From positions 1 to 22,830 of the forward strand of contig CAJNOQ010002751.1 of NCBI GenBank assembly GCA_905250885.1: a DNA stretch of 22,830 nucleotides, read 5' to 3'. The position numbers and the translations under genes were made by a program. Shown one piece after another: positions 10,985 through 20,491 of the stretch. The stretch's first letter is position 1. The number at the start of each line of letters is the position of its first letter. Below the pieces are notes generated by a model, which was given only the letters and a program-made list of their open reading frames with translations, had not been told where the DNA came from and did not search any database. The DNA comes from Didymodactylos carnosus. Lineage: Eukaryota; Rotifera; Eurotatoria; Philodinida; Philodinidae.

Positions 10985-11615
10985 GAGTAAAGGGTACCCT
11001 TACACTCTTTTTAGGCTTTCCGTAGAAATGCAGTGAAATAAAAACTAAAAGTCGCTAAGGCTTCGTATTTTCAGAACTGATTGGAAACTAAATGGAGCAC
11101 TTTTTTATTTTTGTTTCAAGTTTTCAACTATTGCCGCTCACCAGTTTTTCATTGTACCAGATTACGAACCCCCTTAAGTTTCATCCGATCGAGTTCAAAA
11201 TTTTACCAGGGATGCTCAAGGTCATTCTGCAGAGGTAATGTTTGGGAAACTTTTTTTGAGACCATTTTTGGTCGAGTTATAGGACAAATGCTGAAAAACG
11301 TCTCAAAAATCAAGTTTTTCAATTTTAGAAACTCGATAAGTCTGTAAAGAAAAGTCTAGAATAAAATTCGTTTAAACCAAAAAATAACTTCTGCAATAGT
11401 GTCTTGAGTACCTCTGGTAAAATTCTGAACTCGATCGGATGAAATTTAAGGAGGGGAAAGCCGTAATGTGGCACAATGAAAACTGGTAGCAAAAACCTAG
11501 TTTCGAGAACTGGGAGTGGTCTTATTTTGTAGCCCACACTTTCTTCTACATTAGGCTATGCTCAGCTCAAAATCCAAAATTTTTACAAAAAGACGGCGGG
11601 GTACTCTTAAATAAA
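10985..11615. repeat. imperfect foldback element
   Basis: The segment 11141-11240 recurs in inverted orientation at 11381-11488. Shared words include tttcatccgatcgagttca and attttaccag. The arms are separated by about 140 bases. Weaker inverted similarity extends outwards to a gggtaccc-like word near 10996 and its partner near 11608. The reading frames on both strands here are by-products of the arms. It looks like an old non-autonomous element. The outer boundary is a guess. Confidence 0.5.
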
Positions 11616-12015
11616 ATAATAGGGATAATTTATTAAATTTATCGAATAATAACCAGAGCTAGCTACCTCCAGTTTGTGCCGTGCCAAAGAAGAGACTTGG
11701 GGACAGGTTTTCACAAGCAAAATAAATTTCAGAAGAGTTTTCTGAAACAGGCTTGTTAGCAGATCTTTGAAAAACCAGGTTGTGCGTAAAAGCTTTTAAC
11801 AGGATTGTATTAAATTTTTTCATTTACTAGTAGCCCGAGGTCTCCTCTTCAAAATAGGAGACAGGCGCGATCTTGATTTCCTGCAGTTCGGACGTGTCAT
11901 AAGAGAGAACACCATAGTTAAGGTTATTGCGCAAGCATATAGTCTAAGTAATTGAGCAAGACTATGCAAGATTATTGCGTAGAGTCCAGTCAAGCTTCTT
12001 GCACAATATTGCGTG
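11616..12015. other. nothing recognised
   Basis: I see no gene, repeat or palindrome in this interval. The minus-strand frame 11820-12080 crosses into the outer inverted repeat and is not protein-like. Confidence 0.5.
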
Positions 12016-12230
12016 TATAAATAGATCAATTTTATTGTTAAGAATAATGTCTTTTTTATTTCTAAATAAACGATGGACATGCAACTCAGAATAGTCGGAC
12101 CTAAACAACAAATGTCCCGTCTCCATTACCTAGTAGCACACTGAACCTGTTCTTAAGAGTATTCGCCGTAAACAAAATCACATGATTCCTAAGTTTCCTA
12201 AAGTAGGAACTGACTGTTTAAAACCCCACA
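12016..12230 (+). repeat. outer inverted repeat, left copy
   Basis: It matches 17755-17964 in reverse complement with only a few differences and one small gap. Long identical runs include words such as taaataaacgatggacatgc and gtagcacactgaacctgttc. Confidence 0.92.
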
Positions 12231-12507
12231 GACAAGGACACGGCAGGACCTAACATTCAAAATACTCAAAGACTCAGTCACTATCACCTAAACTTTCCCA
12301 CTTAATCTTGGTAAAAAATTGAGAATAAAAACACTACTGAATTTCATTGTGTCATGACATTGAAATAAACATGTGGAAAGACGTAATTTAACAATTTTAT
12401 TCATAAAATGTGTTTAAAACTAGAATCATGATTCTTTTTCAACACAGAAAAAGGTCTTGATTTTACTGAAGTAAAAGAAGTTGTTTTTATTTCCCAAAGT
12501 AAGAACT
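12231..12507. other. left spacer between outer and inner repeats
   Basis: No gene is visible and I see no similarity to the right-hand spacer. It is AT-rich with short palindromes such as aatcatgatt. Confidence 0.5.
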
Positions 12508-12590
12508 AACTTGTTCAACTAGATAACATGATTCTGTGTTCATTTATGCTTGATAAAATCGATTGGACACACTCACAGCCTGGAAATGGT

Positions 12591-13063
12591 TAGTAATCTA
12601 TCTAACTATTCTTTTATCTCTCGCTCTGCCACAATTTAAGGCGCGCATAATTCAAACTTTTCGCGGGTTCTCAGTTTCAAGTTAAACACACATATTCTGA
12701 TAGAATACCCTAGTCGAGACTCCCGCCAAAACTCCCACGGGACTCCTGTCACGGGGTCCTGCGGGATCCTGCAGGATCCTGTGGGAGTCAGGTGGGATTT
12801 TCAAGGGATTTCTCAGGACTCCTGAAGACTCCCGTGGGACTTTGAGGATTCTGAGGACTTTCGTTGGATTCCCGCAGGACTCAAAAGCTCCACAGAAGTC
12901 CCACGGGAGTCTTGAGAAATCCCTTGAACGTCCCACCTGACTCCTACAGGATCCTGCAGGATCCCGCAGGACCCCGTGACAGGAGCCCCGTGGGAGTTTT
13001 GCCGGGAGTCTCAACTAGGGTAGAGTGTGCTGATTCCAAATATCACCTTTGTAGTAATCTATC
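12591..13063. mobile_element. 449-bp insertion flanked by 12-bp direct repeats
   Basis: The word tagtaatctatc occurs at 12591-12602 and 13052-13063. The right arm carries it once, uninterrupted, in inverted form at about 16700-16712, which is the empty site. The inserted 12603-13051 includes the 313-bp palindromic MITE plus about 105 bases on its left and 31 on its right. A 12-bp duplication is longer than expected for the MITE itself. Either a different element carried the MITE in, or filler was added during repair. Confidence 0.75.
12708..13020. mobile_element. 313-bp palindromic MITE with TA target duplication
   Basis: The ends are ccctag and ctaggg, and both sides carry TA (12706-12707 and 13021-13022). 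The outer 120 or so bases of each half are nearly exact reverse complements; the centre is less symmetric. The arms are unusually GC-rich for this window and contain short internal repeats built on ggatcctgcagg and gggactcctg. The reading frames across it on both strands are products of the palindrome. No transposase is encoded. The TA duplication fits Tc1/mariner-type mobilisation. Confidence 0.85.
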
Positions 13064-13510
13064 AAGTTTTGGAGGAGAAAATGGCAAAATACTGACGGCG
13101 GGTCAAAAACCCGAAAATCCGCTCCGTTTCAGAAAAAATGGTCTCATCCTTTCAGATCGTGTTTAAAAATTTTTTCAATGACATATCCAAATTCTGCGTC
13201 AAAAACTGAATTTAGAAAACTGTCTTTTAAACCTTCTCGTCTAGAACTGAGACTGTGTGAGACGGTTTAACCGTGAGCCCTCGACCTTCGACCCATCGAT
13301 CTCGCAAAAGCATCAAGTCCTCAGGGATGAGAGCTAAGCGCAAAATTGTTACATCAAAAGATTCCCCGTGAAATTTAGAACAAAGTTACAGAGAGACATT
13401 TTTGATTTATGCTTTTAGTAGAGAAAAAAGTTAAATTTTCTAAAAAATAGCCATTTTGGGCCGAAAACGGCCAAGTGATTTTTCTCTAGCGCCTTTAGTT
13501 TTCGCTCAGA

Positions 13511-13833
13511 TTGAGTGAAACTCTCGTCATATACGTAAAAAAACATGGCAAATCCGATGAAGGGCATTTCAAGGTTTTCTGGGGGGTTCCTAGGAGGTCT
13601 CTGGAAAACCTTTACAGGAAAATCGTTAGCATTGTGTTATTTAGCAAGTTCCGTGCACCGTATCGTTGCGACATCTTTTGTGGCGGTTTAGATGTACGTG
13701 CGAATACTGCCGATTGGCCAGACCAATCAGCCGTCCGCTATATGCACTTCATGAATCATCAAAGAGAGCATAGAGAGAGAAACGATTTGAATAAATTTTT
13801 ATCATTCCAAAATAAACATATATACGCAACAAC
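13511..13833 (+). other. open frame running out of the left arm
   Basis: The first 35 or so codons (MSETLVIYVKKHGKSDEGHF...) lie in the arm and recur exactly on the minus strand of the right arm (16131 downward). The later part (NTADWPDQSAVRYMHFMNHQ and on) is unique to the left and fairly protein-like. A GT donor at 13834 and the AG at 13883 would give a 50-bp intron leading into the transposase, but the phase is off by one. It could be a broken first exon of the transposase or a chance frame in arm DNA. Confidence 0.35.
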
Positions 13834-13883
13834 GTGATAAGGATCTAACACTCTCATTTTGATTTACGTCGTTTTTGTTAAAG

Positions 13884-15868
13884 TGCCACATATTTCAAAA
13901 AGAAAGTCCCAACTAAGTGAAGCCCGTGGCAGGAAACGTTCTGGTGAAAACTTGTCTGAAGCAAATTTTGAATCGTCCGGTGAAGACACTGAAGAATATG
14001 TCAACAATGAATCGATAAGAGAGATTGATTTCAGTCAGAATGAGATGCTTAAAAATATTGGTGATCTTATGGAATTATGCCAAGAAACCTGCAACATCAG
14101 ATATTTGAGCACCTTGCTGTATATGGCACTGAGACATTTCAATATTCGAACTGGTGCAGTCGATGAATTTTTGACTGGTATAGGTGCTTTCTGTAGGATT
14201 ACTTGTTATAAGTGGTCAGACGTGTTTCTTAATCACTCATTCGATGAATTTGTGGTCGAACGTCGAGGAGGGAAAAGAGGAGATGGATTTTACGATCTAT
14301 ATCCTGAAATTGAAATCGAAGCTCGTGCGTTTGCAGTTGAAGCTTGTAGCCGAAAAGCCGCAAGCTTCACTGTGCAGGAATTAGCTCAATACATTGATTC
14401 AAAATTCTATGAATTACACGGTCTCAAAAAAACTGGCTCGGGCTTGGTTCGTTCTGTTGAAAGTGTTCGTCTTGATTTAAGAAAGTGGGGTATTCATTAC
14501 TCGGCAAACGGTCTGAGGCCGTACTTCCTCGGCCATGAACGTCCAGATGTTATCGAGTGCAGAAAGAAAATTACTGATTATTTTCTGGCACGGAAAATAT
14601 GTATTATCGCCTGGCAGATGACGAACAGCCAGAGTGGATCAAACCTACTTCCCCTACTCCAGTTATTTTGATTAGTAAGTTGAGTCTGAGAGAGTTTTTA
14701 AGCTAAGTTGAAGAGATTTCTCTATTTTTCATTTTTTTTCCAGCGCACGACGAGTCCTCATTCCGTAGAGGAGAAATCAGTAATAAAAGTTGGATAGTTG
14801 GTGATTCGGCTCCATTTCATATTAAAGGAAGAGGAAGAACACTCATGATTTCAGACCTTTTAGTGCACACAACTCAGGACCATTTTTTCGACTGTCTGAC
14901 CACGAATATTCTGAGGCTTTGGAGAAATATCCAGAGTTGGAAGATGATGAAGGAATTCGTTATGAAGCTAACTCAGCTACAGCTTCTATTGCTATTGGAA
15001 ACGAAGGATATTTTGATAATGAAACAATACTGGCTCAGTTCGAGAGATTTTTCAAACTCCTAGGGTTTAAAGCTGAATACAGAGGACATCAGATAGAACT
15101 TTTGGTCGACAATGCAACAACTCATTCGAAAAAGGACTACTCTGTTATGGACTTTCCAAAAAAAATCGGGACACGTTGTGAAGTGCAATCCATCGACTGT
15201 CTGGACGACAATGGTGACTTTCAAACTTTAAATTGTTTTTTTACGACCGGTGAACATAAAGGAAAGAGCAAAGGAATGGTTGTTATTGGACAAAAACTTG
15301 GTTTAAGTGTCACGGACAAAATGACTGTAGAAATGTTAAGACAGGAATTAGCAACACATCCGGCTTTTAAAACTGTGAGTTGCTCCCCCATTTTTTAAAA
15401 GAATTGCCAGACAAGGTTTTTCTTTCGTTCGTTATAGGTCTCAAAGTTAGAAAAGTTAGCAAATCGTTATGGAGTTCACCTTATCTTTCTGCCTAAATAT
15501 CACTGTGAAATGTCGGCCATAGAAGGTCTTTGGTGTTCGATGAAAGCTTGTACGATTTTTTTTCACACTTTTGTCCGCGCAATTAATTTTGGCCCATCTC
15601 ATAAGAAGCCTTTTTTATATTTGTTCTAGACGTTCGAAAGCACAGTGAGCAGTCATTTCCAAAAATGGTTCAGTTGGTTGATGACTCTCGTCGTTATTTC
15701 CAAGATAAAAAACTCGACCGGAAACTTCAGCGCAGATTTTGGAAAACCTTACATGTTTACAATGATGGACAGGACTATAAACAAGTGCTCTGCATGTTTT
15801 TCAGTTCCCTTTCAAAAGCCAATGTTGTTTCACACAGAAAGATTACAAATACAAACTTGAACAAGTAG
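13884..15868 (+). pseudogene. four-exon DDE transposase, two single-base frame breaks
   Basis: This is a cut-and-paste transposase of a eukaryotic family marked by THDE, DNATTH and HCE..IE.LW motifs; I place it tentatively in the IS630/Tc1-like DDE clan. Exons are 13884-14674, 14744-15374, 15438-15549 and 15630-15868. The introns (69, 63 and 80 bp, all GT-AG) each restore the frame. The N-terminal half has a basic leader, GGKRGDGFYDLYPEIE and a possible helix-turn-helix (SFTVQELAQYIDSKFYELHG). The catalytic Asp candidates are in THDESSF (14749-14751) and VDNATTH (about 15108); the Glu is in AIEGLW (15522-15524). The C-terminus is SHRKITNT with a stop at 15868. The spliced length is about 590 residues. 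Breaks near 14602 (A-run) and 14885 (T-run) are both in homopolymers, so they may be sequencing errors. A start codon is not settled. Confidence 0.82.
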
Positions 15869-15994
15869 TTTAAAACAGTTTCTTTATTAGAACAGATTGT
15901 TTTTATTTTTTATATTCCATATGTTTGGATTTTACATTTTTATAAAAAACTTGCTTCAAACATGTATTGAAAAGACCAGTGAACTATAGCATAA

Positions 15995-16807
15995 TTAGCC
16001 AAGAAATAACAGTTGCGATTTTTTCGGAAGAGGTTTTCCAGAGACCTCCTAGGAACCCCCCAGAAAACCTTGAAATGCCCTTCATCGGATTTGCCATGTT
16101 TTTTTACGTATATGACGAGAGTTTCACTCAATCTGAGCGAAAACTAAAGGCGCTAGAGAAAAATCACTTGGCCGTTTTCGGCCCAAAATGGCTATTTTTT
16201 AGAAAATTTAACTTTTTTCTCTACTAAAAGCATAAATCAAAAATGTCTCTCTGTAACTTTGTTCTAAATTTCACGGGGAATCTTTTGATGTAACAATTTT
16301 GCGCTTAGCTCTCATCCCTGAGGACTTGATGCTTTTGCGAGATCGATGGGTCGAAGGTCGAGGGCTCACGGTTAAACCGTCTCACACACCCAAGCAAAAA
16401 CGACCCAATTTTTTGGGTTATTTACCTAGATTCAGGTCCACGTGCATCTAGATGTACGTGGACCTGAATCTAGATAAATAACCCAAAAAATTGGGTCGTT
16501 TTTGCTTGGGCAGTCTCAGTTCTAGACGAGAAGGCTTAAAAGACAGTTTTCTAAATTCAGTTTTTGACGCAGAATTTGGATATGTCATTGAAAAAATTTT
16601 TAAACACGATCTGAAAAGATGAGACCATTTTTTCTGAAACGAAGCGGATTTTCGGGTTTTTGACCCGCCGTCAGTATTTTGCCATTTTCTCCTCCAAAAC
16701 TTGATAGATTACTAACCATTTCCAAGCTGTGAGTGTGTCCAATCGATTTTATCAAGCATAAATGAACACAGAATTAAGTTATCTAGATGAACAAGTTGAA
16801 CAAGTTA
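15995..16807 (-). repeat. long inner inverted arm, right copy
   Basis: Reverse complement of the left arm, about 690 bases once the 122-bp MITE and its 2-bp duplication are removed. It keeps the undisturbed site where the left arm was invaded. The arm ends inside the first 16 codons of the pentapeptide pseudogene. Confidence 0.92.
16389..16510. mobile_element. 122-bp near-perfect palindromic MITE
   Basis: The two 61-base halves pair at 59 of 61 positions with no loop; the centre is ctag at 16448-16451. The ends are cccaagcaaaaacgaccc and its complement. It is bordered by CA on both sides (16387-16388 and 16511-16512). The left arm lacks the element and has CA once, which confirms insertion and a 2-bp target duplication. 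It carries no coding capacity. Confidence 0.93.
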
Positions 16808-17235
16808 CGACAAAACCAGGAACAAAAAAGTGCAAACATTTTAAATTAATATTTCATGAGTTCGCTACTGTTCCCATAGCTATCGGCATTTATACAACAA
16901 TAACAACTGATCGACAAACAAAAGTAGTTGAAGAGAAATGTGTTCAGTGTGGTCAAGTTTCAATGATAAATGGAAATGATTTACCCACTTTAATAGTGCA
17001 TCATTTGATCGTTTAAGATTAAATGGCGCGAAATTTGAAGGTTCTTCTCTCACCTGTGCTAGTTTTAATTGCACGGAATTGGAAGGTACGGATTTTGGTG
17101 ACTCCGATTTATGAGGTGCATACTTCATTAATGTGAATTTATCCACGGCGAAAATAACATCAGATCAAATGCAACAAGCTATATGCTATAATACAATAAT
17201 TAATGAAACACTGAGCAAAACGACGGTAGCAACAG
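16762..17235 (+). pseudogene. pentapeptide-repeat protein, N-terminal exon, broken
   Basis: Pentapeptide repeats (A-x-L/F-x-x) fold into a right-handed beta helix. ATG at 16762 starts MNTELSYLDEQVEQVT, then a hydrophobic segment (VPIAIGIYTTITT) that could be a membrane anchor, then KVVEEKCVQCGQ. Near 16992 the frame slips by one base. The shifted frame reads about eleven repeats (ASFDR, LRLNG, AKFEG, SSLTC, ASFNC, TELEG, TDFGD and on), with a TGA at 17112-17114 replacing the fourth residue of the eighth. The exon ends at a GT donor at 17236 and no further exon is visible. Shift, stop and missing 3' end make it a pseudogene. Its first 15 codons lie in the transposon arm. Confidence 0.7.
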
Positions 17236-17754
17236 GTATTTTTTTTTAAAACTGTTTTGAGTTCAACTCTTAACAAGTGCAAAGGAATTTTCCTGCTAAA
17301 CGAGGAAATCGATACGCATAATTAGACTGAAATTAAAAGAACAAAAGAACTTTTCAAACGGCCTTCTATGTTTGTTTACAATGCTGAATGGCTTGTTCAG
17401 CTAACGGTCCCCTTTCCAAAGAATTATTGCAATAAAGCTACGAACTAATCTAAAATTGCAACCAGATAATTAAGTAGATTGAACATTTCTCTACAAAATG
17501 AAAAGTTTCTCGGCTCCGAACGTTGATTTGTTATGAAAATACAGCTGTAGTACAAACAGCCCAAAAATCGATCTGGTGGCTACCTGAAAAGCGTGTCTAA
17601 AAGTGTGAAGGGTGCAGACGAAAATTCAGCAAGTAGAAAACTGAATTCTCTATCACATGTGATCTTCGAATTGTTAGCGAAATTCTGTTTGGAGGATTGA
17701 AAGTGGCATTTTCTCGAAAATTTTGACCCTTCTAAATCCCTCTTCGCCAATTGA
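17236..17754. other. right spacer, no gene recognised
   Basis: It begins at the GT donor of the pentapeptide exon and runs to the outer repeat. I see no further pentapeptide exon and no similarity to the left spacer. Confidence 0.5.
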
Positions 17755-17964
17755 TGTGGGTTTTAAACAGTCAGTTTCTACTTTAGGAAACTTAGGAACC
17801 ATGTGATTTTGTTTACGGCGAATACTCTTAAGAACAGGTTCAGTGTGCTACTAGGCAATGGAGACGGGACATTTGTTGTTTAGGTCTACTGATTTGCATG
17901 TCCATCGTTTATTTAGAAATAAAAAAGACATTATTCTTAACAATAAAATTGATCTATTTATATA
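17755..17964 (-). repeat. outer inverted repeat, right copy
   Basis: Reverse complement of 12016-12230. Differences include single substitutions and a small gap near 17886. Confidence 0.92.
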
Positions 17965-19033
17965 GCGTTGTCTGACGAAGAGTATTCTCTTTCGACTTTA
18001 AAACTGTCACGAAGAAAATAGTTCAACTTTGAGACAAAAAAATAACTCGCTTCTGCTCTAGAAAATTGCTGTATACTTACCAATGACAACAGTCAAATAG
18101 TTAGGTTGGTTCACTTAACTACAACAAAACAAAATAAATATGGGTAGAAAACACTCCTTGAGTGTTATTGTGTTATTCATCACTGGAAAGAAGTGAATAA
18201 AGTTTGAACGAAACGCTTTTTGCACCCTTTCATTAGATCGCCAAAGAACAAAAACACGCACAGAAAATGTTTTTATTGATATGTACGGGAGATTATGAAA
18301 GTAAACATACGGGGACGTACTACGCCCATTCGTTATTTTGAAATAGCATTACATTACTTTTTTTGATTACATTGTAGCTGATAATCAAGCTCTTCAACTG
18401 CAAAAAGTGAAGAAATGACTACTTGAATTGTATCGATATAAATCTGTTTGTTATATACGTTAAAAGAGAACGAAGGATAAACACAGTGCACGATAATATA
18501 CCCACACTGTCTATCTATTTTTCTACTTTCGACGGATAGACGAAATAAAAAAAACATTACATGGTTACAAACGAGGAAGAGCAAGATATGAAGTCAATGT
18601 ATTTGATCCTAGTTTCGTGCAATGATTTATTTAATGGGAATTTATATTCTCGCTTTCTTACTGTTTCCAGAAACAGCCTAAGCCAGGTCTGCGGAAGACA
18701 AAGAATGATTAGTCGGAAAAATTTTCCTCTACGATGTGCGAAGGAAAAATCTTTCTGTAATCTTACCGCGATCCCGTCAGATTTGTGAAACACAAACTGG
18801 AACTACTGATTTGATCAAGCACGCGATTACAGATATAAGATCGCGATTTTATTTTGCCAAGATCAGCATTTTCTCGTTATACGAGACAAAATTGTGTTGG
18901 CGAGCAGATCTCAGCAAAAATGAAACGGGAATTCCACTAGGGAATGCCCGCTGACCTACTTATCTCGTTATTACGCAATATCTCTTTAATTTCATGCAAA
19001 GGGTTTTCGTAATTTCTCTTCCTTTTCTACGAC
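17965..19033. other. nothing recognised
   Basis: The open frames at 18354-18584, 18557-18793 (minus), 18561-18788 and 18736-18954 (plus) overlap one another on both strands and match nothing I know. No repeat stands out. Confidence 0.5.
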
Positions 19034-20066
19034 TTTTTATCTTGTTGCACTCGTTAATGTACGTTAATAACGCGTTACTTACGAAGAATTAACGTGCTCC
19101 AACGTAAGAAATAAGATATCGGCGCAGCCAGCTAACGGTCCACCTTCGGATGAGAAGGTTCGAATTTTTGGTTTAACTTGAGCAAAGCTTAAAAATACAT
19201 CATCAGACGCAGTTTTTCACGGTGATTACATATCTGGACTCAAAAACAAATGAAAGTCAAATCTTCGCGGTGAAAATTTAAATTTTTAAATTTTTAAATT
19301 TTAAATTTAACTTTGACCTAGATACTTTTTCCAAAAATTTTGAAAACTATACCGTCGGATAGAGAATCAAGTCCTCTATCAAAGGTCTCATTTGTTTTGA
19401 GGTTTAGATGCGAAATTTTGTTTTTATTTTCTAAAAAAAGTTTTGGCGCTTATATCCATTTAATCTAACTTTGAAAATTTATTTCTGGCTGTATGGGATG
19501 AACGGCACCTCGAACTATCTGTTTATGTGTAAATTCAGAGCTTGCTAAGTAGTTCTGGGACAGAAAAAATATATACAAACCATCTACAAAGAAGGACAAA
19601 AAACGGTGAAATTTCGTAATGGTCACTTTTATTCCATTGCCTCTACCAGGGAACTAATTCAAGAAAAGTCCGTAATGATTCTGATAGCCCAAACTGTGAG
19701 CTTTAATTTCGTAATTAAGCAATCATTTTAAGGTTAATTTAAGGCTGAATAATTTACATTTTACTGAAATACGCCGAAAAACACTTCCATTTTTTGAAAT
19801 TCCGTAACGGCCCCTATTTTGACTATAACTTTTGATCCGCTTGTTCAATCAAGCTCAAACTATTTTTGGTAGTGGAACCCCCTAATATGCATCATTGATG
19901 TAAATTTCATTGATAAACGTTGCCTCTTTCCCAAGATAAGGGGCACAGAAGACGGAAAAAAATGAAATTCCGTAACATTTGACCAAGCCGATATCCCGCT
20001 AAAACGCGCTATTTAAACCATTTAATGCTGGACGCAATCTGTTAACGCGTTACAACAGTATAAAAT
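19034..20066. repeat. possible non-coding element with weak terminal inverted repeats
   Basis: The left end (tttttatcttgttgcactcgtt) and the reverse complement of the right end (attttatactgttgtaacgcgtt) align with a few differences, and both continue into TTAA. Inside, the word gaaatt(c/t)cgtaa occurs near 19608, 19797 and 19968, about 170-190 bases apart. An AT run based on aaattt lies at 19272-19305. There is no coding capacity. The boundaries are tentative. Confidence 0.35.
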
Positions 20067-20267
20067 CTGTGCTCCATCACAATGCTTGGCACTTTTATCG
20101 ATGAATTGTATCACTTTAACGCTGAAAAAATATTGGGAAATAATTTATTTGCCATGCATCGGGATACAGAAGAATATTGCGATAAATATTGTCTTTATTG
20201 CCTTAAATAAATTTATCTAGCTTTATTGAGCTAAAATATATTTGCAATGTTCTCGAGATAATAAGTT

Positions 20268-20466
20268 TCATCGCGATGCATATTAGCACTAGCGCAATGG
20301 TTTATTTTACCTCGATAAACATTAGAATTATCGCAGAAAGCTTCTTTATCGGAGCAGCATTTTATCTCGCTAGAGACCGATAAATTTATTTTGCCGTGAT
20401 AGTTCTAATGTTTAGCACGATATTTCCTTGACTAGGTGAAATTATCGCCTCTAATCGCGATATTTT
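20268..20466. repeat. imperfect palindrome rich in TATCG words
   Basis: cgataaacattagaattatcgc near 20313 pairs, with mismatches, with gtgatagttctaatgttta near 20396. The outer parts, catcgcgat and atcgcgata, pair across a centre near 20366. The words tatcg and cgata recur many times from about 20090 to 20470. It resembles an old palindromic MITE. Confidence 0.45.
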
Positions 20467-20491
20467 ATAGAAAAAAAACCTCATGTATCAG

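Larger units (their letters stand above)
12508..13630 (+). repeat. long inner inverted arm, left copy
   Basis: It pairs with 15995-16807. Without its 449-bp insertion it is about 675 bases. Comparing blocks by eye, the arms differ at only one or two positions per 100 bases over 13064-13600, and slightly more at the outer end. Similarity fades after the ggaaaacct word near 13610. Confidence 0.92.
12016..17964. mobile_element. composite DDE transposon with two nested pairs of inverted repeats
   Basis: From outside in it comprises: an outer inverted repeat (12016-12230 with 17755-17964); unequal spacers (about 0.28 kb left, 0.95 kb right, the latter with a pentapeptide-repeat pseudogene); long inner arms (12508-13630 with 15995-16807); and a spliced transposase gene. 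The outer repeat begins TATAAATAGATC on both ends, so both ends are bordered by TA. TA is the usual target duplication of Tc1/mariner-like elements, but it is uninformative in AT-rich DNA. Whether the element's true ends are the outer or the inner repeats cannot be decided from one copy. Its transposase is nearly intact and its arms are nearly identical, so I infer recent activity or conversion. Confidence 0.7.

Noticed and set aside
11081..11537. Open frames on both strands (88 and 70 codons)
   Set aside because: They come from the paired arms of the foldback element.
12682..13166. Overlapping open frames on both strands (110 and 100 codons)
   Set aside because: They are produced by the 313-bp palindrome; each reads the same GC-rich repeat words on opposite strands.
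14184..15063. Short plus-strand frames inside the transposase
   Set aside because: They are out-of-frame shadows of transposase exons. The one exception is the stretch after the T-run shift near 14885, which belongs to the gene.
19160..19180. ggttcgaat word resembling a tRNA B box
   Set aside because: No A box, cloverleaf or acceptor stem can be formed around it.
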